This document shows, in pieces, positions 1 through 10,763 of a stretch of DNA of 64,000 nucleotides. Positions within the stretch are counted from its first letter, which is position 1; each line of letters opens with the position of its first letter. Location of the stretch: contig MZNV01002579.1 of the NCBI GenBank assembly GCA_002081555.1, forward strand, positions 1-64,000. The letters are read 5' to 3'. A program made the translations under genes and the position numbers. Below the pieces are notes generated by a model. That model ran no database searches. It was not told the origin of the DNA and saw only the letters and a list, made by a program, of their open reading frames with translations. This DNA is from Protostelium mycophagum. Lineage: Eukaryota; Evosea; Variosea; Protosteliida; Protosteliaceae.

Positions 1-2
1 TG

Positions 3-194
3 TTAAGCATGATGTACAAAGTGTTCTTCCACATTATCAATGATTGTCTGGTGAAAGTTCTCATCAAACATAATATATTACATGACAATCAAAGAGGTTT
101 CAGGAAAGATAGAAACACGGCACAAAACGCTATAGAACATATAGCAAACATAAAAGATAGTCTAAAATACAAGAAACAACTACATTGTATCTAA
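3..194 (+). mobile_element. LINE-type reverse transcriptase fragment
   Basis: An open frame running in from the window edge reads like the early fingers part of a non-LTR retrotransposon reverse transcriptase: 'LSMMYKVFFHIINDCLVK', then 'HNILHDNQRGFRKDRNTAQN', followed by a helix-like stretch. The order 'yKv..iin.rL...l...nil...Q.GFr..r.T..n' is typical of LINE reverse transcriptases. The catalytic YxDD motif is not reached: the frame stops after about 61 residues, and the next bases show no continuation. It is therefore a short remnant, or the visible end of a copy lying mainly left of the window. The clade cannot be assigned from so little sequence. Confidence 0.6.
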
Positions 195-786
195 TCATTT
201 GATTTCTTGTTTTATTTTGAAAGATTTGTTTTGCTACAACTCCTAACTGACTCAGACAAAGAATCAGATGGAAAGGAAGAGGTGTCTGATGAGGTGAGTG
301 CAGCTGAGATCAAATACCTGGATCTCTGCCCTTCATAAAAAGACAATGAGACCGGACATTATGAAGCATCAAATAACACTCGTCTAGTGCGTGAATTACT
401 GTATCAATCACGATTATTAACGTCTCCAAAAATCAAACGAAGCACCGGAAATAACATCAAACCGCACATTTATGCAAAGCAACCGCTTCTGCATGCCTTT
501 AATGTCTGCAAGGCACTGCAATTCCTTACCGTGCCCCGCGATAACTGACGTGAAATTAACGTGCGTGCTGACGAGGGTTTGAGCCGGCTTGCAGTGCCTT
601 GCTGATGAATAGATCGGCACTTTATTTAGAATATTTTGATGATGGCATCACTCACGAACTTGTTCATTTCCCCAGTTACCATGGAAATACGGCTCACCCC
701 TCGAATTTTGATAAACGTGTGCACGAAATCTCATGTGGAATTCGCATTTTGGGGGATTCCTCCTCTTCCATACAAGACCGCATCGT
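195..786. other. Spacer with no assignable gene
   Basis: About 590 bp between the LINE scrap and the histidine kinase. A short acidic coding-like run on the plus strand near 240-340 ('DSDKESDGKEEVSDE', then 'AAEIKYLDLCPS') looks like part of a protein but has no start and no recognisable domain; it may belong to another mobile element. The rest, including the minus-strand frame at 417-620, has no features I can support. The histidine kinase promoter must lie in the last part. Confidence 0.35.
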
Positions 787-3700
787 ATGAAGCCCTCCGA
801 CACGGATGAAGTGGCAAAGAAGAAGAGGAGAATAGAAGGTAATTCTCCGAAAGGGTCGAAAAATGTCTTACGGATTTATAGAGGATGGAAACTGCTCTCA
901 AGTATTCAGCCGTCTTAGCCGCGCTCAGTTCATGGAGTTAGCTGGGGAAATGGGACAAATGTATGAGACATTTTCTTGGGGAGAGACCTCTTTAGGACCA
1001 CGAGAGCAATGGCCGACTGCCTATCACAGCGCATTTTCTGCTCTCTTAACTTCACAATTTGCCTCCAGTCTCATGCTTGGAACAGATCTTCTTGTGGTAA
1101 TAATCGATATACATCTCATTTGTCTGAGACTTCTGTCTTCTGCAAACTTTATTTCATTAATGCCAAAAGGTGTACAACGACCATTATCGAAAGGTGATGG
1201 GTCAGAAGCATCCACACTTGTATGCCTGTCCCGCTAGAGAGGTGTGGAGAGAGATATGGGACACCATCGGCCCTATGTTGCAGGTGATTCATGCAGCATC
1301 GTAGAAAAGACATTATTGACTAGAGTAGGGAGTGATGCAAGATGGAAAACCTAACCTGAGCGAAGATGTAATGTTACCTCTTAACAGCGGAGATGGTGGC
1401 AGGACAAAAGAAAGATACCTCTCTGTGAGATTTTTTACATTCTTCGTGTCATAGACGATTTTCTTGGCTGAAATAATCAGTGGTGCTTCTCCCCCATCAT
1501 CGACGATTACAACATTTGTGGCATTTTGATCACCGTATATGAGACTTCATCGTAAGAAGATGTTTTATGAGGATATTCACTTGGACACTCTGACCTCTAC
1601 AGTTACGTGTTCAATAATCGCGACATGAGTATATTGAAAGATCTGAGCCAGATCTCACAGATGATTTCTGTCGATGAATCTATTTTTAGATCTCTAGACC
1701 TCATGTCAGGGTACTCATCATTGCCTTTCTCTCTGGTGTACCGAGCTGACGGCAAAGGACTCCTCCTAACGGGGAGATATGACCAATCTATTGGAAAAGA
1801 TCTTGTGCCGAAATACATATCATTGAACGGTGAGTCATTCGAAAAGTATTTGTTGTCAAAAAGCCATAAGGATGGTTGTGTGAGTCTATTGTTTTAGATA
1901 CTGAGAAATTATTTATGTCTTGGTTTGTTTCAGACAAAAATATATACGCTGTCACGAATAGGCACAAAAGACCATCAGACATCTTTCATAACAAAATGAT
2001 GATGACGCAATTAGTTGATGAGATGGAGGCAAATGATGATCTGGCTGTGGCGATAAAAGAAGTATACCGAACACACCAATTAAAGGTGATGTCAATCAGG
2101 ATCTCATCATTTTTAATTCTGGCAGGTTGTAGATCTACCTGTCGAGAAGAGACCAGTGACACCAGAGCCAGACTCCCGCTCAATAGAGCAGGTAAAATCA
2201 CCGAATTTTCTATTAAAAAGATGTTACGAAAATTGTTGAGATCAACAGGTGATCATACTGCCATTAGAGGAGCATGGTGTGCTTATCATAGGAATCAATC
2301 CGTGGCGGGAATACGAAGGCTCTTATTCCACCTTTTTATCTAACATCTCCAGACAGGTACGAAATTGTCTCGTTGTAGTCTGACAAATTTTCCAAATTTA
2401 ATTTTTTCGAGAAAATGAGTGATGACATGATCAGATCACGGGGACCATCACCTCCATCACCAATAAGGAGGAGGAAGAGAAGAGAGCAAAAGCTATGGCT
2501 GATTTAGATAGACAGAAGACTCAATTCTTTTCAAACATGTCACATGAATTTAGAACACCACTCACACTGATGCTTGGCCCATTAGATGATCTATTACAAA
2601 ATAACCAGTAAGATTTTATTTCTAAAAATAGATATTCTATTTTAAGGTTGGTTGTCTTGGTGACATCGAATTTTAATTGGATACGAGGAAATCGACTGAA
2701 AATCGCAGAGATACCTCGTTGAGACAAGTGAATGACAGTCTACAACTGATCAGCAAAAATTCCAAGAGGCTGCTCAAACTTGTGAATAATCTTTTGAATT
2801 TTACGAGAATTGAGACGGGGAGAATGCAGCTAAATTTAGAACCAACAAACTTGTGCCAACTGGCGGCCGACTATGTATCCATTTTTCAATCCGCTTGTGA
2901 GAGGGCTGAGATACAATTGGTCGTAAGAAAGCAAGAGAATGCCAAGAGTGTGAGTTTTTTCTTCAAGTTTCTAAAAATAGATTTTTTTTCATGGTTGGGT
3001 CGTCTTGGTGACATCATGACAGGTTTCTGCTGATGCAAATGTGTGGGAGACCATCGTCTACAACTTGATGTGAGTGCATTCCCGTGAATTTTCACCTGAA
3101 TATTGACAGGTCCAACGCATTGAAGTACACTCTGAAAGGATCCATCACAGTCACGATTAACCAAACAGATACACAGGTATATTTAGACATCTATTTCTGC
3201 ACATTCAAGTGTGCAGAGCCACAATTTAATATTGTCAAACTGGCTTTGCCGCACTAAACACTGTATTCATCTACATCGCGGTTGTAGATTGACATAAACA
3301 GTTTGATTTCATAGTGAGGGATACCGGAGTGGGGATATCAGGGGAGGAGCAAGGGAGAGTATTTGAGAGGTTCTATCGAGCATCTACAATGGGTAGATCA
3401 CACGAAGGTAGTGGCATCGGCCTGTCACTTGTCAAGGAATTAGTCGATCTACACAAGGGCAAAGTAAGATATCTTCATCTATCGTGATTTTTTCACATTT
3501 TTGGTATGATATCGTATTGATAATCGTTGACGTCAACATGACATTTTTGACAGATCACCTTGGAATCACATATCGGGCAGGGTAGTGAATTCCACATTAC
3601 GATTCCGATCAAAATCAGCGATCAAAACAGTACCAACACCCGCCCAATGTTCCCGCAACAGATGGAGAATGAGATACATGATCTGGTGACAAATCTCATA

Positions 3701-6014
3701 CGATTCTATTTTTAGATCGTTATTTTCTCTGCATAAGATTCTTGTAGACATCGCAATCAGACGGGGTTTTGTCTACAACTGGGTGTTGATCTATTTTTAG
3801 GTGACATCGAGCGAGAAGCTTAATGAAGGGGGGGTGGAGACACTGCCGTATATACTGATTGTAGATGACAATAATGATATGCGAAATTATATACACAAAC
3901 TACTCAACGGGGTACGAAATTTATTTTTATCATTTCTTAAGTGATGATATGACAAACATCATGCTGAAAAGAGTTGTAGATGGGGAGAATATTACTGGCA
4001 AGGAACGGGCAGGAGGCACTTGACATATGTCATTCTACAACGACACCTGAACTGATACTATCTGATGTCATGATGCCCATCATAGATGGAATGGAATTAT
4101 TACAGAGGTCAATTTTCTCAGAAATTTCTTGACAGGAGAATTATACAACTAGGATATTGATTGATTGTAGATTGAGGAACGATCCATCCACAGAAAACAT
4201 ACCTATCATTTTGATAACTGCAAGAGCTGGAGAAGATAGTAGGGTGAGTTGTGATATCATGAGCTATCACAAAGCATATCTCATATGATGTCTTATTTGT
4301 ACAGCATTTAGGTTTCGGATTGGGGGCTGATGATTACATGCTCAAGCCATTTTCCAGTGAGTATCTTGGTTTCTAATCATCTACAATGGTGTAAAGATGT
4401 CATATTCATTCTATTTTTAGCACTGGAGTTAAAGGCTAGAGTTATTTCAAAATTAAAATTAAACGAGTCACGAAAAGAATCCAATAGAAGGGAGTTATTA
4501 CGATTACAAGCTGAAAAAGTGAACCACAGCAAAGATCTATTTTTAGCATCACTTTCACACGAAATGCGCACCCCATTAGGTAATTTCTTGTCATCTTCTC
4601 CTCGTTGTAGAATCCAAAACTGATCTATTTTTAGCACCAATATTGTTGATGATACAAGAGTTGACATCAGATCGGGGAATATCTATAGAGAGTAAAGACA
4701 CTCTCGGATTGATGTATAAAAACATCAAAACAGAAATCCAGCTCATAGATGACCTTTTGGACATCACAAAGGTATGACGTCATCATATGAGATATCGCTG
4801 ATCAGAATAGACGACGAAAGATAAGATGTCATTGAGATTGCAGAATGTTGACGCGGGAGAAACGATGAGTCACACAATTTCAAATCTAAAGAAAGAAACA
4901 TCCGACAAACAGCAAGTAAGTGTTTGGATATTCTCGTATTCTTCTCGAATGTAATGATGACGTCATGAGTGTCATTTCTGACACTTTGACAGGAGATCAA
5001 ATACGATTGTACAGCAGAAAGAGTTCAAGTCAGTGCGGACGCAGTCCGCTTACAGCAGATATTTTGGAATCTGCTCAGAAATGCGATCAAATTCTCTCCA
5101 GAACGTGAGTGACGACATGACATACGATAAGATGTCATACTGACCCGTTGTAGACACACAAATCCTCGTCAATATGTACAATGAGGGGGAAAGATTATTC
5201 GTCAGCGTGAAGGACCAAGGAATCGGTAATAACCACTCACCTTAGTTACAAGTCTGAGGATTGTTAGGAATAGAAAGAGAGACGATGGATAAGATATTTA
5301 GACCTTTCGAGCAGGGTGCTGGCATCAACCAAAAGTTTGGTGGTCTTGGGCTAGGTATATATTTGATACCAGACTTTGTGAGTGTTGAAATAAACAGGTC
5401 TGAGTCTGTGTAAATCCTTTGCTGCGATGCATGGCGGCGATCTGCAAGTGGAATCTGAAGGTAATGGTAAGGGAAGCACATTCACGGTGTGGATACCTCT
5501 TCCACCCCCTCCCACCACCCCAAAGATGAGAATGGAACATGATGACGTCATCAAAGAGCTCAAACCGTTCGACCCCTCAAAGTGGAGGGTGTTGCTCGTA
5601 GAAGATGACAAGACCACCATGATGGTCATGAGGAGAACTCTTTCTCAAAAGATGGGTTTCATTCATTTAAAAACGGCCGAGACATACAAGGCCGCACAAG
5701 AGGTGAGATCCCACGGAAATTTCAACTATCATCTGATCTGATGACGTTAACAGATGGCTAATGGATATTCTTTCAACTTGTTGATTAGTGATATTGGTTT
5801 GCCAGATGGAACGGGATATGATGTCATCTCTTTCTTGAAGAAAGAATGCCTTCAAACGTTTAGAGCCATCGCGTTGTCAGGATACGGAATGGCGGAGGAT
5901 ATCGAAAAATGCAAAAGTTTTGGGTTCGACACTCACCTGACCAAACCGATCGACCTGTCGCAACTGAAAAGCATCATGGAACGACTAGAAATACCAGAAG
6001 GAGGGATGTCATAG
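787..6014 (+). CDS. Hybrid sensor histidine kinase, PAS-GAF-HK-REC-HK-REC
   Basis: Multi-exon gene (roughly 25 short introns). The start '[17 protein letters not shown]' joins a PAS-like sensor ('[15 protein letters not shown]', '[15 protein letters not shown]', '[20 protein letters not shown]'). A GAF-like part follows ('[20 protein letters not shown]'). First kinase: H-box '[16 protein letters not shown]' near 2530, N-box 'NLMSNALKYT', G boxes 'DTGVGI' and 'GSGIGLSLV'. First receiver: '[11 protein letters not shown]', phospho-Asp in 'LSDVMMP', 'LITA', 'LKPF'. Second kinase: '[12 protein letters not shown]' near 4550, '[11 protein letters not shown]', 'DQGIG', 'GGLGLG'. Second receiver: 'LLVEDDKTT', '[12 protein letters not shown]', 'LTKP'. 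All catalytic residues of both kinases and both receivers look intact. No membrane segment is seen, so it is probably cytosolic. It should autophosphorylate on His and pass phosphate to Asp; the ligand is unknown. The N-terminal half resembles bacterial PAS-GAF hybrid kinases. Confidence 0.9.
2608..2708 (+). repeat. Intron sharing a block with another intron (copy A)
   Basis: Inferred intron of the histidine kinase gene; removing it gives the frame '[18 protein letters not shown]'. Positions 2619-2667 contain TTCTAAAAATAGAT, then a variable stretch, then GGTTGGTTGTCTTGGTGACA followed by TC. The same arrangement recurs in the intron at 2950-3022. It also holds a perfect 7-bp stem, AAAATAG (2625-2631) with CTATTTT (2637-2643), loop of 5. 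Confidence 0.6.
2950..3022 (+). repeat. Intron sharing a block with another intron (copy B)
   Basis: Inferred intron of the histidine kinase gene (frame '[15 protein letters not shown]' across it). Positions 2969-3015 match copy A: TTCTAAAAATAGAT, a T-rich variable stretch, then GGTTGGGTCGTCTTGGTGAC and ATC. The matching 23-bp half differs from copy A at only two or so places. The shared order of two blocks makes chance unlikely. Confidence 0.6.
3177..3300 (+). repeat. Long intron with three perfect inverted repeats
   Basis: Inferred 124-nt intron of the histidine kinase gene, placed by the frame '[14 protein letters not shown]'. Stems: TCTGCACA (3196-3203) with TGTGCAGA (3210-3217); TCAAACTG (3235-3242) with CAGTTTGA (3299-3306), whose right arm crosses the 3' splice site; and, nested inside it, ATCTACA (3269-3275) with TGTAGAT (3283-3289). 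Confidence 0.6.
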
Positions 6015-6110
6015 CGGATTGTAGATCTTTGTTTTATTTGGGGTCGAAGAAGCTTGGAGGCTCGGAGTCAATAAACCCTAACAGAGAACATTTCATCGGC
6101 TAGAAAATAT

Positions 6111-7816
6111 TTATTTGAAAGTGGTTTTGAACCAAGAGAATGTAGTTTCGAAACGTTCTATGAGTTTGTCATTCAGCTCTGAGAAAGTGATCATGCTGTC
6201 CACTCGGCTCGTCCAAAGTGTCAGCCTGCAATTATCAGGAGCATAGACACAACTAGATCTTTGAGAGCACCGACCTATGGACATGATGCGTGTTGAGGCG
6301 ATGAATGCCAAGGGACAATATGGAGCTCTTCACGTTAGAGTCGATCACCGCAGGAGGATACCAATTTTCAAGCCAGTTCAAGAACATGCAAATCCACTCG
6401 TCTTTGTCGATAACTGATGACGTCATCCCACGTAATCGTGCAGAGGTATCACCTTCTTCGTGTAAGAATCCTGTGTGTTGCTCAAAGTTCTCCAAAAAAC
6501 CAGAAATGTTCATGTCCACAAGGACATCCACGACATCCTTCTTTCCCTTGGCGAAATCGTCAAATAAGAAACAGGTGTCCCTCGTGTCCCGCATTGATTC
6601 AAAATATTGCTCTCTCAAAATGAGATCCTCTTCTTCATCTTTTGCGCTGTCCGCGATCAACTTTTGCATGATGTCATCATCGGTCATCTCCAACAAATTA
6701 GACATCCTTCGGGAGTCAAATAGAACTGTCTCAACTCGCCCCTCAAACTATCAAAGTATGAATAAAATACTTTTAAGAAGGATTGTACAATTACCTTATC
6801 TACAACTAAACAAATCCAGTGGTTTGTCTGGCCCATGAGAAATGCGTGGATGTAATTTTCTGATGTTTGAAACTGTTGAAAGATCTTTTCCAGCTGTAAT
6901 ATATTCTTCACTTGCAGACTGTATCGAATTAGCTTTGTTTCTCCATTTGCATCAAGATCAAAGAGATCACTTGGAATAAAGTCACCTGTTGTACCGGAGA
7001 GTGTTTGCAGACATTTCGGCCAAAATTGTGAAGCCAAATAAATCGCTGGAATCATAGCTGTACGGTGGGTCCCTCACCACCTCCTTGTCTTGAGATACAT
7101 CTCACAACTGTACATTACCTCTTTATTTGGCATCCAATTTCTGATGATGTCGATCCAATCATCCTCGCCGAGTATGTGATGCAGATATATCCTTTCCATC
7201 ACATGTCCTTTTGGATTTAGTTATACTGAACAAAGCTGTTCATCACATCGAGACTTACTGTCTACATCCTCTCTTGTCCAAGGATAATAATTTCTGCCCA
7301 GACATATCTGTTCGTCGACAGCCCGAATCAATATGGACTTCATCTGGTGGAATCTGAACCAAAAATGAGCGTGGCTGACAGCACCTTCTGCAAAATATAA
7401 TGCCTGAGCAATGTTAACTGCGATGAGATGGTGATCAAGCACCTGTCTTTCTTCTGTGACAAGGACAGAAGTCAAAGCGCTCAGCATGTTGAAGACAGCG
7501 AAATATCCACAACTATCATTCTTGTGTTGTTCCAAGACAACGGCTTGTCTTGGCCCATCTGCTGAAATTGAGACTGGATCAAAAAGTGCAGCTGACCTTG
7601 AATTGAAGATTGATTGCAGATTGGGAAGAATTTGAAAATGGATGATACGGCTCTACATTTTGTCGGTGTAATGGAACTGAGTTTCTATTGGTTTCAGTCA
7701 ACACTTCAACAAAGTCGTACCCTCAATTCACGCCGTTGACTGTCCTTTGCTTCTGGTATGCTATCTATGATATCATACAAGATCGAATCGTGTTGCATTT
7801 TCTCTTTATGCAGCAT
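6111..7816 (-). CDS. Papain-order cysteine peptidase-like protein
   Basis: Several exons read on the minus strand. 'EQHKNDSCGYFAVFNML' near 7530-7480 holds a candidate nucleophile Cys with an upstream Gln/Asn. About 150 residues later 'QTNHWICLVVDKFEG' (near 6820) supplies a His in an HW motif, followed by 'ETVLFDSRRMSNLLE' with an Asp. HW...V...DS and NDxCGxF resemble Ulp1/SENP peptidases, but the order here is Cys-His-Asp, as in papain, OTU or Josephin folds, not the Ulp1 order His-Asp-Cys. The C-terminal part is acidic and helical ('ADSAKDEEEDLILREQYFE'). A role in removing ubiquitin or a ubiquitin-like modifier is an inference. The 5' start (chosen at 'MLHKEKMQHDSIL') and the last exon are uncertain: alternative splicing in my model ends the protein near 6232 instead of 6111. 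An AATAAA overlaps the 6111 end. Confidence 0.55.
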
Positions 7817-7917
7817 GTGACCAAGTGATTCCGTTCGTTGAATGAATCTCGTCACACTCTTTTTCGGACGCCAATTTTTGAAAAAACAGACAAGAAGAAA
7901 AGAGATCATTTGTGATT

Positions 7918-10532
7918 TTAATCATCCAAGTCCAAATCAGAGCCCTCTCCTCCATAAAAGTCTGTTGAGAAGTCGTATGAGTCGTCTCCTCCGGCCACCT
8001 TCTTGGTCTTCTTCTTGTCCTTCTTCTGTTGTTGCTTTCGGGTCTTGTTGTGCTGAGGATTGTGTTTATCTGCTTCATCACGCAGCTTTTGTTTCTGTCT
8101 TGAGATGGGTATGGCAACAGGGACCTCCTCCTCCATCTCTTCTCCCTCCTCTTCACCTTCCATCTCTTCCTCTTCTTCTCCCTATCATCATGTCAATACG
8201 ATCATCATTTTAGACACTCACCTCTTCAACCTCTTCTCCTTCCTCTTCCTCTTCTTCCTCATCATCCTCTTCATCTCCTTCTTCTCCGCTCTAAAGACAT
8301 GAGATATGAGATGTGATATCGTGTAGGATCACCTCTTCATCTTCCTCGTCGTCACCGCGGAACTGGTCCAAGTCGTTCTCTTCCTCTTCCAAATCATCTG
8401 CGTCGAGATCGTACGCGCTGTCTTGTGCCTCACTTGATTTCTAGATATTTCAGTGGAAGATGAATATGCATGACACCAACCATCTCCATAAAGTGGTTCT
8501 TTCTTCTCTTGAACTTCTCGTCAAGAGAGGAGATCATGTCCTGCTCGTTGTCCAGAATAGAATGGAAGTCGAATGCCTTTCCGTAACCTGTTACGACTTC
8601 TGCAGATATGTGCACGTCCTTCCTCTCTGGAGGAATGCTGAAGAATTTGATTCTTCCCTCGTTCCAATCTGTCTACTATTCAGTATGATCGTTTTCGTTG
8701 TAGAGACGATTGTAGATTGGGTTTGTCTTGATCACCTTGCAAAACGCTCTTGGCGGCTTGTAGAATGTTGGGAGCACCACCCTTCTTCAGCTTTCCTCTG
8801 TTCGTGGCGATCTGAATCAAGAAACCAGTGATGTCGTTGTAGTCTGACAGCTTGTAGACAGACATCAACTGCTCCTTCTGGCACTTTCTCATGATGGCCT
8901 CGACTGTGAAATTTCAACAAAATTTCCAAGGAGAGGAACATACCAGGGGCAATGGGGTCAACCACCTGGGAGACCTTGATGGCATTACGCAAAATAATGT
9001 CACTGTCCGTGCTATTTTTAGTGCTGAAAACGATACCGGGAGAGTCGATCAATTTGATGCTCTTGTCAAGTTGAATTTCCTGGTTTTTTCAGTATCTACA
9101 ACGACTTTTCGTGGAAAGCTCACTTGTACGACTTTGGTGAAACCTGGCATGCTTCCGACACCGACAGATCGGCTTCTCTTGAGAGAGTTGATCAGCGAGG
9201 ACTTACCCACATTGGGGTATCCAATAATTCCAACACTCAGCGCAGTCTTCATTCCTGAGTTTCTGGAATAGTTCTGCGAAATTTCAGCGAAATTTCATCC
9301 AGTGTGATTCGTCATCACCTTCAAGAGTTGTAAGAGGGTATCGGCTCCAAGACACTCGGCCTTTTCCAAGAGTTGAACAGAGGATAACCCTTCGTTGTTG
9401 TTCTTCTTGTCGTTTCTTCCCAAGTTTTTTCTCTGCTCTTGTGTGGAACACTTGAAAGCGATGGCGGGAAACTCATTACGCAAGTACTTCAACCACGCCT
9501 CGACATTCTCCTGAGGGACGAGATCTACGTGAAATTTCAGCAAAATGGTTCTGAGAAAATTGTTGGACTTACCGATCTTATTGAGGATGAAAATGATCTT
9601 CTTGTTGGGGTGCTTTGCCACGATCTTTTGCTCAACATCTGGGCATCTACAACCGAGAGGGTCACGTGCATCCAATACCTGTGTTTTTTCAGTTTTTTTA
9701 TGAGACCGAAAGATTAAAAAATGACCTCTAATATGACATCAGACATCTCGACAATCTTCTTGAACTCCTTGAAATAAGCTCTTTTTGATCCATCTACAAC
9801 GTGTCATTCTCAAATATCGTATTAAAGGTGGAGAAAAACATTATTTCTGGCACAGAAGATTTCCCTCTGACAAAAGTTCGGCTTTGGCCAAAGACACGTG
9901 ATCAGGTCATGCAGACCCAAAATGGTGCTACGGTTGATGAATGTGGGCTCACCTCTCAGGTTGTACATCTGTGCCTTCTGTTCTTTTTCCTCAAGAGTCA
10001 TCTCTTCATCCTTCTCAAAAGACTTGGATCTCTTGGCGGCATCAGCGGCCAGGGCAGACATGGCATCACCTCCTCTTAATTTCTTTCTAAGAGCCGCACG
10101 ATCATCTTTCTGTCTTTGCTTCTCGTCTTCTAATTTTTGGCGGTGTGCTTCGGCCTATTCTCTTTAGTCCAAATGATTGATGAAGAGAAAAATGAGAAGT
10201 GAAGAGGAATTATCAGAAAGCTACTGACCTTAGCCATGAGCTGCTCTTTGAAGGGATAGATGTTGGGAATTCCAGGGTCCTTTTTCTTGGCTACATAACA
10301 TCAATTCTTGTCCACAAAATCAATAGGAAAATGAAAAAAAACTTGTTCTACTAACTCACGTTTGTGTGTCAAGGCATTCTTTCTTGCATCTCTTCTCTGT
10401 TGTCTGTGATGTTCCGCTACCTTTTTCTTAACCTTGTATTGGTGGTGAAGCGTCTTGCGCTTAGACTCTGACAGAACGTTTAGGCCCTATTGATATCAAA
10501 CAAGATAAATACATACGTCTCTTAGGAGGCAT
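7918..10532 (-). CDS. GNL3: Nucleolar GTPase, GNL3/NUG1 (nucleostemin) family
   Basis: Circularly permuted YlqF-type GTPase for 60S ribosomal subunit maturation in the nucleolus. The start '[20 protein letters not shown]' is recovered by splicing the first intron (10519 to about 10484). A basic N-terminus ('[15 protein letters not shown]') and '[16 protein letters not shown]' are family hallmarks. GTPase motifs come in permuted order: G5 '[10 protein letters not shown]', G4 'LNKID' (completed across an intron), G1 '[14 protein letters not shown]', G2 region 'GSMPGFTK', G3 'LIDSPGI'. A C-terminal domain follows ('[20 protein letters not shown]'). The last exons (8400-7918) encode a long Glu/Asp-rich tail and a Lys-rich stretch ending '[11 protein letters not shown]'. 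It diverges from the INTS13-like gene with about 230 bp between starts. Several introns carry the GAAATTTC word. Confidence 0.9.
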
Positions 10533-10763
10533 GGTGCTTTCCGATGTTGATCACAGAAAAACTGGAAAGTTACACGAAATTGCTCGTTGTAAACGAGAAA
10601 AAGATCTTTTGGAAGATATTCTGCGTTTTAAGAAGATTAATAAATATCAACAGGCTCAACATCTTGAATGTTTAGCTTGAAACTGTCGGATTCATCTTAA
10701 TCCTGCTTTTGTCATAGAAAGAAAGTAAAGAAGTTTGTGGTTTGTTTACGAAGACAATTACGT

